Assembly: GCF_964028515.1 (NCBI RefSeq) | Contig: NZ_OZ034788.1 | Coordinates: 1,488,001 to 1,552,000, forward strand | Reading direction: 5' to 3' | DNA: 64,000 nt | DNA from: Wolbachia endosymbiont (group B) of Hofmannophila pseudospretella | GTDB lineage: Bacteria > Pseudomonadota > Alphaproteobacteria > Rickettsiales > Anaplasmataceae | Part shown: in pieces, positions 15,866 through 26,236 of the stretch | How the letters are laid out: every line of letters starts with the position of its first letter | How positions within the stretch are numbered: position 1 is the first letter of the stretch | Made by a program: the position numbers and the translations under genes | Notes under the pieces: generated by a model | The model's database searches: none | Told to the model about the DNA's origin: nothing | What the model saw: the letters and a program-made list of their open reading frames with translations, nothing else

Positions 15866-18037
15866 TTATACTCTACTTGAGTATTGCTCTTGCAACTTAA
15901 CTCCAATCATCTCCTTAACAATGCAAGAGGAAAGCGAGCTACCTACGCTTCTACTCTCTGCTACCTTCTCAATAGAACTTATGTTAGAAGATGAATCATT
16001 ATCACAATTTTCCTCATCGCTATCAAGTCCACTATCAAAACTTGAAGATCTGGATAACTCTGTCTTCTTTTGTGAGGCACTATCAGGCTCACTAAAAACG
16101 TTTCCTGCTAGAGTATAAAATTGATGATTGAAGCTTCTTTGTTCAATAGAACTCATGTTAGAAGATAAACCATTATCACTACCATATCCGCCATCAGAGC
16201 TTGAAGATCTGAGTAACGTCATCTTTTCTTCCAGTGGAACACAAGACTCATTATTAGTCTCATTAAAAATATTTCTTGTTGGAGTATAAAATTGATTATT
16301 TAGGCTTCTTTGTTCATCAGCATGAATTTTTTCTTCCAGTCCATCAGCTATTTCTACAACTTTATCATCCCATTCATTCTCACACTCTAGCTTGCTTCTT
16401 AACTCTTCAACTTCCCATGCTAGTTTGCATATCCCTTGTTCATAAGATTCCAGTTGTGCTTTATGCTCATCTTTCAACTCTTGCACTTGAAGTTTTAAAT
16501 TGCTTATATAATGCTCCTTTTCCTTCATTATGTGTGCTGCTTCTTTTAATTTGTCTTCTAACTCCTTCTTTTCTGTATTAACATCTTTTAGCTTACCCTC
16601 TAGCTTTCCTTTTGCTTCACATACATTTTTAAGTTCTTGTGCTTTCTCTTGTAACTCTGCTAACACACTTGCTAACTTTTCATCTTTTTGTGCCAGTTCA
16701 GTTTGCAATTCTGTGTTTTTTCGCTCTTCTTTTCCAAAACTGTTTTGTAAATCAGTTATTTGTTGTGAAGCAACTTCTGGTTTTTCAGTGTGCTGTAAAT
16801 TGACTTCCAATGCATTGCTATTAATAGAAGGAGAAGAAGGAAGGCTATTATCAGCATCAACTTTATGATCTAACTTCCCCTCTGGTTCCTTACCTTGATA
16901 AGCCACCATAGATTCATTGTAAAAATTAATAGGAGTAGCCCTATCCTCTTCTAGTGATTCCATTACAGCATCATATAAGGAGAGACCTTGAATATATAAT
17001 TCATCGTTTTGCTTTATTAATTCTAGAATCTCCTTCGATGACACAAAATCTTCACCATCAAATTTTAGTACTTCAGTTATGCCATCACTACTCACATTCA
17101 TAATCATGGTACACATTCCGGATCCATGCTTTACAGGCCAAGTGCTTGTCATTTCATAACATGCACCTTCTTTAAATTCATAATATCTTTTCTTATCTTT
17201 TTGATGAGCGTGTATTTCATGTTTTTTATTGCAATAGATATTCAGTTCTTTAATATCTTTCTCTTGCTGTAAAACTTCACTAATCTTTGTTGGCTCACTC
17301 TTATCGTAATTAATAAGGTTAATATTCAAAACTCTATGATCGTTACCAGTTTCTGTGTAATAAGCTTGAAGCTCTACGTCTTTCTTCTCAAAATATTTAC
17401 TTGCAGCTTTTTTTCCCTGCTCTGCCAATTCTATGCATTTATTTATATCTTTCTCAAAGCTCTTATTAGCAGACTCTGTTACTGCTTTATCTATGTACGT
17501 TTGTTTGAAATCTCTATCGTTTATTAGGTTATAAAAACTCCACTCATCCCCAAAAGCCCTCTGCACATAAGTGAAATTCTTTTTTTCCTTTAGTTTTCTT
17601 AAGAACCATACCTTTTCTTTAAGATTTTTCAGTTGAAAGCTTATCCTTGCCTTTACACTAGAGTTTTCTGCGGGAATACTAATTTCTTCTAATTCTTTAA
17701 ATAATTTATTATCTTTTATAATTGAGTAGCAAAACTTCACAATAGCAGAATTTGCAAACGAAGGATCTTTTTTTATACCTTCATCAAGAATTTCTTTAAA
17801 ATGTGCAAATTGAGGTAGAACATAAAAATTTATTATTTCTTTTTCTGATCTCGTTTTATTAGCATGAGAGATATTATCTAATTGTGAATATAACTCTTTG
17901 AATGTATGGTAGATAAGTGTAGAGTAATAAACTTCCCTATTCAGTGAAGTTGGTCCTATACAAAAATGCTTTTCAAATTGATCACCTATTTTTCCTGCAT
18001 CTACTGCTTTATCTCCCTTAGTCAAACCTGCAATCAT
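15866..18037 (-). CDS. Large Wolbachia-specific coiled-coil protein
   Basis: 723 aa, function unknown. Residues about 1-370 are folded, with the shared region (KISEVLQQ..., CYEMTSTWPVKHGSGMCTM..., LYIQGLSLYDA) also found in the 739-aa protein. Residues about 430-570 form a long coiled coil (ELQTELAQKDEKLASVLAEL and following heptads). The tail has two copies of an SSxDxGxxSDxxxSSNxSSIE unit, plus two of a SLNNQFYTPTRNIF-like unit. A strong ribosome binding site (AAGGAGG, plus strand 18043-18049) sets the start. Location in the cell is unknown; no signal peptide. A host-directed role is possible but only inferred from the architecture. Confidence 0.75.
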   Translation of the reverse strand: MIAGLTKGDKAVDAGKIGDQFEKHFCIGPTSLNREVYYSTLIYHTFKELYSQLDNISHANKTRSEKEIINFYVLPQFAHFKEILDEGIKKDPSFANSAIVKFCYSIIKDNKLFKELEEISIPAENSSVKARISFQLKNLKEKVWFLRKLKEKKNFTYVQRAFGDEWSFYNLINDRDFKQTYIDKAVTESANKSFEKDINKCIELAEQGKKAASKYFEKKDVELQAYYTETGNDHRVLNINLINYDKSEPTKISEVLQQEKDIKELNIYCNKKHEIHAHQKDKKRYYEFKEGACYEMTSTWPVKHGSGMCTMIMNVSSDGITEVLKFDGEDFVSSKEILELIKQNDELYIQGLSLYDAVMESLEEDRATPINFYNESMVAYQGKEPEGKLDHKVDADNSLPSSPSINSNALEVNLQHTEKPEVASQQITDLQNSFGKEERKNTELQTELAQKDEKLASVLAELQEKAQELKNVCEAKGKLEGKLKDVNTEKKELEDKLKEAAHIMKEKEHYISNLKLQVQELKDEHKAQLESYEQGICKLAWEVEELRSKLECENEWDDKVVEIADGLEEKIHADEQRSLNNQFYTPTRNIFNETNNESCVPLEEKMTLLRSSSSDGGYGSDNGLSSNMSSIEQRSFNHQFYTLAGNVFSEPDSASQKKTELSRSSSFDSGLDSDEENCDNDSSSNISSIEKVAESRSVGSSLSSCIVKEMIGVKLQEQYSSRV

Positions 18038-18195
18038 AATACGCCTCCTTTAACTATGTTTATATTATAACAATCAACATGTATTTAAGAAAAATCACAC
18101 TGCTCACTGTGCGTTTACACTGCTACTTTGCATAATAGATTGCTTGAAGTCACACAAGTATCGTTTTTTATTAGATAAAAGTTAACAAGGCGTTT

Positions 18196-19476
18196 TCATA
18201 GATTTTTAAGCTTAATAACATCCTCTCTATTGGGACTAGTTGAAATTAGATGAATTGATACGCCTATTAATTCTTCTATTTTTCTCACATATTTCATCAA
18301 ATTTGCAGGTAATTCCTTAACTGACCTTTTGCCTTGAGTTTTCTCTTTCCAACCAGGAAATTCTTCATATATTGGCTCTAATTCTTTTTGTATTGAATGT
18401 GATGCGGGTAAATAATCATACATTTTTCCGCCATACTTATAACCAGTGCCTATTTTAATAGTATCAAAAGAATCAAGAATATCTAATTTGGTTAATACAA
18501 TGCTTGAAACTCCAGAGAGTTGTACGGCCTGGCGCACTAAAACTGCGTCAAACCATCCGCAGCGCCTTCTTCTATTGCTTACTGTTCCAAGTTCCTTACC
18601 TATAGAAAATAAGCTGTCTCCAATCTCGTTATTTTGTTCAGTAGGAAATGGACCATTACCCACTCTTGTGGTATACGCTTTTGCTACACCAGTAATGTGC
18701 GCATTGTAGGATAATCCTGAGCCTGTTATCGCTTGAGATGCTACGGTATTACTTGAAGTAACAAAAGGGTAAGTTCCGTGGTCGATATCTAAAAATGCGC
18801 CTTGAGCGCCTTCAAATATTATTTTCTTACCTTCTTTCATAAAATCATTTAGTATCTTCCACACAGGTTTTTTGTATAAAAGAATTTTTTCTGAAATCTC
18901 TTGAATTTCCTTTAATATTTCTTCTTTTTTAACTACCTGGTAGTTAAGTCCTTTTCTGATAGCATTATGGTAATTCAGGAGAGCATCCACTCTTTGATTG
19001 AGCTCATCTGCGTTTTCTAAGTCACAAAGGCGTATAGCTCTCCTGCCAACTTTATCTTCATAACATGGCCCTATCCCTTTGTTTGTTGTACCAATTTTGT
19101 GATTTCCGTTTAAATCTTCAAATAGCTTTTCCTTGTCCTTATGTACGCTAAGTATTAATGGACAGCTCTCGGATACCATCAAGTTGTTATAGTTTATGTC
19201 CATTCCTTTAACTTTCAATGACTCTATTTCTGAGACTAGAGCATGCGAATCAAGAGCAACACCGTTTCCTATAATAGATATTTTGCCTGTTCTCAAAACA
19301 GCAGAGGGCAGTAAATTTAATTTATAAACCTCATCATTTATTACTATAGTGTGCCCTGCATTATTTCCTCCCTGAAATCTCACAACTACATCTGCATTCT
19401 CAGAAAGATAATCTACTATTTTACCCTTGCCTTCGTCACCCCATTGCAGACCAACAATTACAATATTATTCATCAC
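18196..19476 (-). CDS. purA: Adenylosuccinate synthetase
   Basis: Catalyses IMP + aspartate + GTP to adenylosuccinate, the first step from IMP to AMP. 426 aa, normal length. The N-terminal GLQWGDEGKGKIVDYLS holds the IMP/GTP loop with catalytic Asp and Lys; NNAGHTIV has the catalytic His; GTTNKGIGPCYEDK, EGAQGAFLDIDHGTYPFVTSSN and the late TKLDILD guanine-binding segment are all present. It looks intact. Only 158 bp separate it from the 723-aa gene. Confidence 0.97.
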   Translation of the reverse strand: MMNNIVIVGLQWGDEGKGKIVDYLSENADVVVRFQGGNNAGHTIVINDEVYKLNLLPSAVLRTGKISIIGNGVALDSHALVSEIESLKVKGMDINYNNLMVSESCPLILSVHKDKEKLFEDLNGNHKIGTTNKGIGPCYEDKVGRRAIRLCDLENADELNQRVDALLNYHNAIRKGLNYQVVKKEEILKEIQEISEKILLYKKPVWKILNDFMKEGKKIIFEGAQGAFLDIDHGTYPFVTSSNTVASQAITGSGLSYNAHITGVAKAYTTRVGNGPFPTEQNNEIGDSLFSIGKELGTVSNRRRRCGWFDAVLVRQAVQLSGVSSIVLTKLDILDSFDTIKIGTGYKYGGKMYDYLPASHSIQKELEPIYEEFPGWKEKTQGKRSVKELPANLMKYVRKIEELIGVSIHLISTSPNREDVIKLKNL

Positions 19477-19655
19477 TATTTTCTAGATTAATACGTAAAT
19501 ATTAATGCAGCATGCTACAAATGAAAAGAGAAATCTACGCCTTCCCTATATTCTTAAAATAAAGAGAACTATATTATCGATTTTCTTAATATATTATCAG
19601 ATTATTCATCATTATATAATATAATTTACAATATTTTTACAGTGAGGTGTTAATT

Positions 19656-21197
19656 ATGAAAGAGGCAAAGGGAAATAATAAGAGTCCAGCAGTTAGATTA
19701 AAGACCACAGCTAAAGAGTTCGATTTTAATAAATTAAGAGCAGATCAAGCTAATAAATTAGCAAATTCTGGTGAAACAATGTTCTTAGATTTTCAAAGGA
19801 TGAATTTTATTATTAACGAAAAAGAAATAGATAAAAATTTTATTATTGCACTTAAGGAAGGAGCTAAAGATTATAAAAATGAGATTTTTAACCGTGATAA
19901 TTTTGATAATCTCTCTGAAGAAGGTAAAGCTTTTATGGAACCAGTACTTAGGGAGCTTGATCAAGATAGACTATCTGAAGTTTGGGAAAATCATTGTAAT
20001 AGCCCTACAGTTGCTGATGAGAAAAAAATTGATGAATATAGAAAGGAATTTGAGAGATTTTATAACGCAGGGAGAAGCTCTTATCATCTATTCTCCAAAA
20101 AAGATTACCGTGCATTAGCAAAGGAAATTTTCAAAGAAATGTTTAGATACGCTGAAGCAAAGGTTCCAAGTGATGCTATTTTAGAAGAGTTAGTCACCAA
20201 TTGTAATCAAGCAGGGTATGGGGCTGGTATATTTAATGAATCTCATGCCGCACTCAGTAGTTGTAATTTAACTCCACACAGTCCTAAAAAAGCGCTAAAC
20301 ATTTACTGCACCGACCACAACCGCATAAAAGTGACGTCTGATATGGCAATGCCTATAACCACGATTGACAATCCGGAAGAGAAAATGTGTGACCTATCCA
20401 GCTCATTAGAATTCACACTTGAATCTCAAGATAGCAAAAATGGTATAATATATAAAGAAGGTAAGTTATCACTTACTATTCCTGAAGGGCTAAAAAACTA
20501 TAAAGATAATGGCAAGAGCTTGTTTGACATTATTAAAGAATATTTTCAGAAATTCTGTGCAGAACTAGGATTTAAATATGAGACAAAAATACAAATAGAG
20601 CATGACTTAGGTACTCAAATCAAAGTAAATAACTATTTAGATGGTACGATATCAACCATAGGATCAGATGCAAATGAAGAATTTATTAATCTTTTAAGCA
20701 AAAACCTCAGAGAGAAGTTATTGGAATCAGGAGTTGCTCTAGGAGGTGAAGATGTTGATGATATTATTGAAGTCAGAGTATCTGCAGTTATGGATCTACT
20801 GCGTGATTATACTAAATTGGAAGATAATAAAGAAAACAGAGAGTTATTAATAAGTGAAGTAGCAGATAATTTAGGGCTTTCCACTCAAGATAAAACAGCA
20901 TCAGAAGTATTGATGGAATTAAACTCTTTACCTTCTTCGATAAAAGGTCAGGTTAATCATAATCAAGTGCAGTTTGTTGTAAATATTTTTACCAATTTAA
21001 TTGTTGAAGGAAAAAGCGAAGTATACAAAGAAAAAAATGCAATTAATGCAATTGATGCAATTCATCAGAAGATAGATAAGGCGATTGTTGAGCAAGAAAA
21101 AAGAGCAACCAACAAACAAGATATAGAAAATGATAAATGGACAGACAAAATAAAAAAACAGAGATTATCTATGGAATCACATGGGCATTTGCATTAA
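19656..21197 (+). CDS. Wolbachia-specific hypothetical protein (third of the 12.7-21.2 kb group)
   Basis: 513 aa, not recognised. It has no signal peptide or membrane segment. The middle (about residues 210-300) includes KALNIYCTDHNRIKVT, which resembles KELNIYCNKKHEIHAH of the 723-aa protein, and a beta-rich stretch in the same relative place. The C-terminal third is helical and charged. ATG 19656 is chosen over GTG 19647 because GAGG (19644-19647) lies 8 bp upstream. An IS6-like remnant begins 60 bp after the stop. Confidence 0.65.
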   Translation: MKEAKGNNKSPAVRLKTTAKEFDFNKLRADQANKLANSGETMFLDFQRMNFIINEKEIDKNFIIALKEGAKDYKNEIFNRDNFDNLSEEGKAFMEPVLRELDQDRLSEVWENHCNSPTVADEKKIDEYRKEFERFYNAGRSSYHLFSKKDYRALAKEIFKEMFRYAEAKVPSDAILEELVTNCNQAGYGAGIFNESHAALSSCNLTPHSPKKALNIYCTDHNRIKVTSDMAMPITTIDNPEEKMCDLSSSLEFTLESQDSKNGIIYKEGKLSLTIPEGLKNYKDNGKSLFDIIKEYFQKFCAELGFKYETKIQIEHDLGTQIKVNNYLDGTISTIGSDANEEFINLLSKNLREKLLESGVALGGEDVDDIIEVRVSAVMDLLRDYTKLEDNKENRELLISEVADNLGLSTQDKTASEVLMELNSLPSSIKGQVNHNQVQFVVNIFTNLIVEGKSEVYKEKNAINAIDAIHQKIDKAIVEQEKRATNKQDIENDKWTDKIKKQRLSMESHGHLH

Positions 21198-21257
21198 AGA
21201 TACTGTGTACAGAGGCGTATTATGCTCAATTTTGCCTTTCATTTAAAGCACTCAAAT

Positions 21258-21833
21258 TGGTTCTGTCGCATTTGTAGGGAAGTAGAAAGAAGAATGATAT
21301 AATTGTCTAAAAATAAAGCAAAGATGTTTCGTATCAATCAAAAATTATTGCCATATTTCAAAGGATTTAGCTTTTCAGCGATGTTATCTGTATACATGAA
21401 ATGTCGATTCTCTTTGAGCTATCGAGATTTGGAAGAAATTATGAGTATAAGGGGAGCAAAAATTGACCATGCTACGTTACAAAGTGGTTTATCACCACTG
21501 ATAGATTAGGCAGTAAGGAAAAGAAAGAAGCAGGTTGGTAGTAATTGGAGAGACCTACATTAAATTAAACGGTAAATGGGTTTATTTATATAGAGCACTA
21601 TTGGTAATACTGTAGACTTCCTCTTGTGTGTTAGTAGAGACAAGTCTGCAGCACTCCGCAAAGATTACTATTACAGGTATAGAAAATATTCGCATGATTC
21701 AGAAAAAACAAATTATCGGAGCTAATGACAATGTTTCTACTTTTGAGAATTTTGCTATGTTAATGGCTCTATAACTCCTATAATCTCAGCTTTAATGATC
21801 TTCTTTTCTATGGTTTATAGATGCGACAAAATC
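21258..21833 (+). mobile_element. IS6-like element with internal deletion
   Basis: Left end GGTTCTGTCGCAT (21258-21270) and right end ATGCGACAAAATC (21821-21833) are imperfect inverted repeats. The left 400 bp match the copy at 3523. At about 21655 the sequence jumps from the middle of the transposase to its C-terminus (GIENIRMIQKKQ), so the catalytic core is gone. It lies between two genes without obvious damage to either. Confidence 0.75.
21303..21509 (+). pseudogene. IS6-family transposase N-terminal fragment, second copy
   Basis: 68 codons with the YRDLEEIMSIRGAKIDHATL segment, ending at a stop in the same place as the 3567 copy. The shared stop suggests both derive from an already broken ancestor. 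Confidence 0.75.
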
Positions 21834-21848
21834 AAGAAATCTAATGAT

Positions 21849-23006
21849 TTATATAAACCCCATAGCATGTCGAACGAAGCTTTTTTTAAGAAAATCTGAA
21901 TTTTCAACTACCATTAAACCAAGATTGCTCAGAACTTTAACGCAAAGTATTCTGTTGGAAAATATTCTATTTAGTCCATCAGTTGCAAGTGCCATAGTAA
22001 AATTATCAAAGTATCTATCACGTGAAATTTTCTTCAATAGATAATTACTGCCAACATCAATGCCAGAGGATTTTGCAGCAGTTATTTGTCTAATAACACT
22101 CTCTACATCTCTCATTCCAAGGTTAAGTCCTTGACCTGCAATCGGGTGGATTGAATGTGCTGCATCGCCAATCAGCAAAATTCTGCTTTTATGAAGCTTC
22201 CTCGCGAAAGAAAAACTCAAAGGATAAAGTCTTCTTTCACCCTCTAATTCAATTTCTCCCAAATAAGAACCAAATCTTTTTTTGAGTTCTATGACAAATT
22301 CCTCTTCGGATAAGCTCATCAGCATTTTTGAAATTTCGCATTTTTCTGTCCAAACTATTGAAGAAGTATAGCCACCTTTCATTGGCAAAATTGCAAATGG
22401 ACCACTAGGAAAAAACCTCTCTACAGCTAAGTTTTGGTGATGTAATTCATGTTTTACATTAAATACCATGCTATTTTGTTTATAATCAAATTTTATCATT
22501 GGTATAGAAAACAACTCTGGCAACTTAGAGTTTTTACCTTCAGCACAGATAAATAGTGATGATATCAATTTTTGATCATTATCAAGAGTAACTTCCATGT
22601 ATCCTTTGTCACAAGAGATTGTTTTATAGGAACGTGGAGAATATATATTGAGTTTATGCAAAAAATTGTTATTGATTGCATTCCATATAATAGCGCTCTT
22701 GATTACATAGCCCATTGGCTCTTCACCAACCATTTTATGGTCATAATGTACAGTAAATGGACTATCTCCATCTAATATGCATATATCAAGTATTGGTTCA
22801 GCTTCGCCTTCTAAGAGCCGCCAAATCCCTGATTTTTCTAGTATTTTTTTTGATCCTTGAGAAATAGCGAATGCTCGATTATCATCAACTGCACGTGGTA
22901 AATTATTTTTCTCAATTACGGCTACAGATACAGAGTCATTACTCAGGCCAATAGCAGTAATAAGACCAATTAGTCCACTACCTGAAATGATTACATCGTA
23001 ATTCAT
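21849..23006 (-). CDS. UbiH/UbiF/Coq6-type FAD-dependent ubiquinone hydroxylase
   Basis: 385-aa flavoprotein monooxygenase that adds a hydroxyl group to the ubiquinone ring precursor. N-terminal FAD fold DVIISGSGLIGLITAIGL; then DNRAFAISQGSKKILEKSGIW, matching the DxR-A-(I/L)S segment of the Ubi family; and the second FAD motif RILLIGDAAHSIHPIAGQGLNLGMRDVESV with GDAAH. Which ring position it uses cannot be told from sequence. Looks complete. Confidence 0.88.
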   Translation of the reverse strand: MNYDVIISGSGLIGLITAIGLSNDSVSVAVIEKNNLPRAVDDNRAFAISQGSKKILEKSGIWRLLEGEAEPILDICILDGDSPFTVHYDHKMVGEEPMGYVIKSAIIWNAINNNFLHKLNIYSPRSYKTISCDKGYMEVTLDNDQKLISSLFICAEGKNSKLPELFSIPMIKFDYKQNSMVFNVKHELHHQNLAVERFFPSGPFAILPMKGGYTSSIVWTEKCEISKMLMSLSEEEFVIELKKRFGSYLGEIELEGERRLYPLSFSFARKLHKSRILLIGDAAHSIHPIAGQGLNLGMRDVESVIRQITAAKSSGIDVGSNYLLKKISRDRYFDNFTMALATDGLNRIFSNRILCVKVLSNLGLMVVENSDFLKKSFVRHAMGFI

Positions 23007-23111
23007 TTTATTAACCTAAAATTACATTCTACCCATTTTAATAATAGTGAAAAATGTTCTTCCTTCAACGCTTTAAATGTGATATTTTTATTCATTAATT
23101 AAAGATTTTAA

Positions 23112-24221
23112 GTGTTACTACCATTTTTATTAATTCTATCTCTAATTTCTAAGTTCATTGAAATTGATATTTCTGTACCTAGTTTTCCTGATATAGTACG
23201 CTATTTTAACGTACCGGAAGGCACAATTCAATTAACTATTGCTTATAATTTTTTAGGCGTTTGCATAGGAGGGTTATTTTTTGGTCCATTGTCTGAATGC
23301 TATGGCAGAAGAAGGATGATGATCATAGGCAACACTTTGCTACTCATCGGTGCTGTTGGCTGTGTTTTTGCGCTGTCAGTTTCTTGGCTTTTAATCTCTC
23401 GCTTTATTCAAGGCATTGGTGTTAGCACATCTGTAGTTGTATTTGCAATTATTGCAGACAGCTATAAAGGCAACGAAGCAGTAAAATTTATTGGAATCAT
23501 GAATTCTATTATCACAGTTCTCATAGCAATTGCACCAGTATTAGGCAGTTTCATCAACAAAATTGTTGGGTGGCGTGGCAACTATGCAAGTGTTGCAATA
23601 CTTTGTTTCATCTCTTGGGTTTTGCTGCTTTTTCTGTTACCAGAAACAAAAAAGGACCGTGATATTTTTAGTCTAAAAAAAATGATGAAAGACTATAAAA
23701 AATTATTATCAAGTTCAAAATTTATGATGTTGTCTTTGGCACAGAGCCTTTTTTCTGCGGCTTATATGTCATTCATTACTTGTGGCCCTTTTTTGTATAT
23801 GGAAACTTTTGGTTTATCCAGCACTATTTATGCGCTACATCAAAGTGCAATGGTTGGGTCTTTCTCACTAATTAGCCTGTTTTCCAGTAAGATCTTAAAG
23901 AAACTTGGAGCAATTTGGTGTGTAATTTCCGGTACAGGCGTAATTGCTATTGGATCCCTATCACTTTTAATATTCAGTATAATCATGCCCAGTGCTTACT
24001 ACTTAGTAACGCTGTCTATGGTTATTTTTTGTATTGGCTGTGGAATTTGTCAAGCAGTCATTTTCAATGCATCATTAAATATTTTCCCTGAAATGAAAGG
24101 TACAACTTCTTCTGCAATTTCATTTATTAGAGCTTCTATCATGGCTATTTTTATCGGCTTAACAAGCTACGTTTACGATGGTCAAGCAACCAGTGTAGCT
24201 ATTCTTGTTTTTTTGCAGTAG
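23112..24221 (+). pseudogene. Bcr/CflA-family MFS drug exporter, frameshifted near its end
   Basis: 12-helix major-facilitator exporter. DISVPSFPDIVRYFNVPEGTIQLTI and the motif-A stretch GPLSECYGRRRMMIIG mark the Bcr/CflA drug-resistance branch. The frame stops after ILVFLQ at 24219-24221. Adding one T to the seven-T run at 24208-24214 would read on as ILVFFAVVLIYCLFIVFKVW, ending at 24278-24280 or so, which restores the last membrane helix. So about 20 residues are lost. The product may still fold; I call it a likely recent frameshift rather than a fully dead gene. The start is a GTG with no strong ribosome binding site. Confidence 0.75.
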
Positions 24222-24280
24222 TTCTAATTTACTGTCTATTTATTGTTTTCAAGGTCTGGAGAAGATCTATAATCACCATA

Positions 24281-24518
24281 TAGATCCTTCTCATTTCTAG
24301 TTATTGCGGTAATATGTATTGTAACTTTGCCGGCTGCTCTAGATGTATCTCTTCCAAATCACCTAATCTATATTAGTTAAAGAGTATTATCTTGCTCATG
24401 CGTCTAAAGTTTGAGAGCCAATTTTCAGCAATCCAATCAAATTCCAATTTTTTTCAAACAACTGTTTCTTGCTATTTTTGTACCTTAAAAAATTTAGCTT
24501 ACTTTTACGCTAGCTTGT
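24281..24518. other. Intergenic region, nothing recognised
   Basis: AT-rich sequence between the end of the exporter (with its frameshifted tail) and the truncated murC; no gene, repeat or clear terminator seen. Confidence 0.5.
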
Positions 24519-25568
24519 TCAAATAGCATTAGTACGACTTACTTTTTTTGAATGTAGAGATTTTTTAGGGATTGTCCTCTTAAATTCTATAGTATCTTGT
24601 TTAACATTGAAACGAGAATCCAGTTTCAAGCATTGAGGTGATGAAGAAAGGGCTGCTTTTATTCCACCCCTCTCAACTACTCGAGTAGTGGACAATGGAA
24701 TACGATTACTTTCGTTTATACTAATCAGCACGTCAAATTCTATGCTATTATTGTGTTGTTTGATGTTGCTAGCTCTAATTTTACCATTTCCAAACCCAAA
24801 CGTTATAGAATTACTCTCATCATGATTGATGTCTGCAGAATCAGGCAAAATAGCAAAATTCGCGTTGTTTACAAATCGAGAAAACGCATTTTTGATGTCG
24901 TTAAATGTACCGTAATGGTCTATATGGTCGTCATTAATACTTGTTACAACAGCAATATCTGCAGGAATTTTTAACATAGTTCCATCAGACTCATCAGCCT
25001 CAATTAAGAAAATGTCACTTTTGCCAAGTTTTGCATTACTCTGATAGGAATTTAATATTCCTCCAACAATTACAGTGGCGTCAGCACCAGAATGATCAAA
25101 AATGGAAGCAATCATAGCTGTCGTCGTCGTCTTGCCACTTGAACCTGAAACTGCTATCACATATTTACTTTTCATAATTTTAGCCAGCATGTCTGACCTA
25201 TGTAAAACGGTTTTATTGTTATTTCCTGCTGCAACTAGCTCCACATTATCAGGTTTTATTGCGGAAGAATGTACAACTATTTGAGCTTGTCTAATACTAC
25301 TTGCATCGTGACCAATATAGACCTCTATACCTAATTTTTGTAACCTATCTATATTGTCGTTTGATCGCGTATCACTGCCTTGAACTTTATAACTGGAATT
25401 ATGAAGAATTTCAGCAATTGCGCTCATTCCAATTCCACCTATACCGATTATATGTATTACTTCTTTTTTAGTGCTGTGCATATTTGGCAGTAGACGTTTA
25501 CTTATTACTAAATTTATTATAGTATAATTTAAAATCCTCATGGTATCGAACCATTTCACTAAGTACAA
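24519..25568 (-). pseudogene. murC: MurC (UDP-N-acetylmuramate-alanine ligase), C-terminal domain lost
   Basis: MurC adds the first alanine to UDP-MurNAc. The N-terminal domain (VIHIIGIGGIGMSAIAEIL) and the central ATP domain (IAVSGSSGKTTTTAMIA, with TSINDDHIDHYG and a normal EADESDG) are intact to about residue 290. At NRIPLS, where the C-terminal ligase domain should start (LPG-x-HN), the protein instead runs into about 55 unrelated residues beginning TTRVVERGGIKAALSSSPQC. I recall this tail as a Wolbachia repeat sequence. A full MurC is near 460-480 aa. ATG 25481 is a likelier start than 25568, whose codon overlaps the next gene. Lipid II synthesis would need another source of this activity. 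Confidence 0.75.
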
Positions 25569-26236
25569 TGATAAAAAAACTAGCCTTTCTATGTCTAATA
25601 TTCGTTTTGATGAGTAGTTGTAGTTTTAGAAATAGGTGTAATCACACTGCAGGTCATTATAAAATTGGCAATAGCTATACAATAAATGGTATCACCTACC
25701 ACCCAAAATACTGTAGCTGTTACGAAGAAGTAGGAATCGCATCGTGGTATGGAATAGAAGATCATGGCACAATTACAGCCAACGGTGAAGTGTTTAATCG
25801 TCACTTGATTTCTGCAGCACATAAGACCTTGCCCCTACCCTGCTTTGTTCGTGTTACTAATTTAGAAAATGGAAGGAAGCTTGTTATAAGAGTTAATGAT
25901 AGAGGGCCATTTGTTAAAGGTAGAATAATAGACTTGTCAGAAAAAGCAGCACAAGTTTTAGGACTTCATAAGTCTGGGCTTGCGAAGGTAAAAGTCGAGT
26001 ACTTAAGAAAGAGGTCAGAACAATTGATACAAAATACTCCTCATTACAAAAGGCAATATGAAAAAGAAATGCAGAAACGTCACCCAAAACAAAACAATGC
26101 AGAAAGTAAGGGATATGTAGCATTTTTTGTAAACGCTCAGGTAGCTAAATCAGCTGCATCAAAGCTTCGTAATCAAGGAATAGAAAATGTTAGATTGCTT
26201 TTCAAGAATGATCAATATTGCGTAAAAGTAAGTTAA
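25568..26236 (+). CDS. rlpA: RlpA-like lipoprotein (double-psi beta-barrel, SPOR-like end)
   Basis: 222 aa. A lipoprotein signal (MIKKLAFLCLIFVLMSSCS) is followed by the RlpA barrel: GIASWYGIEDHGTITANGEVFN, AAHKTLPLPCFVRVTNLENGRKLVIRVNDRGPFVKGRIIDLS, the family hallmark with the catalytic Asp in NDRGPF. The last 45 residues (GYVAFFVNAQVAKSAASKLRNQGIENVRLL) look like a small SPOR domain, which binds denuded peptidoglycan at the septum. RlpA cuts such glycan strands. It is divergent from murC, with which it shares the first bases. Confidence 0.85.
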   Translation: MIKKLAFLCLIFVLMSSCSFRNRCNHTAGHYKIGNSYTINGITYHPKYCSCYEEVGIASWYGIEDHGTITANGEVFNRHLISAAHKTLPLPCFVRVTNLENGRKLVIRVNDRGPFVKGRIIDLSEKAAQVLGLHKSGLAKVKVEYLRKRSEQLIQNTPHYKRQYEKEMQKRHPKQNNAESKGYVAFFVNAQVAKSAASKLRNQGIENVRLLFKNDQYCVKVS

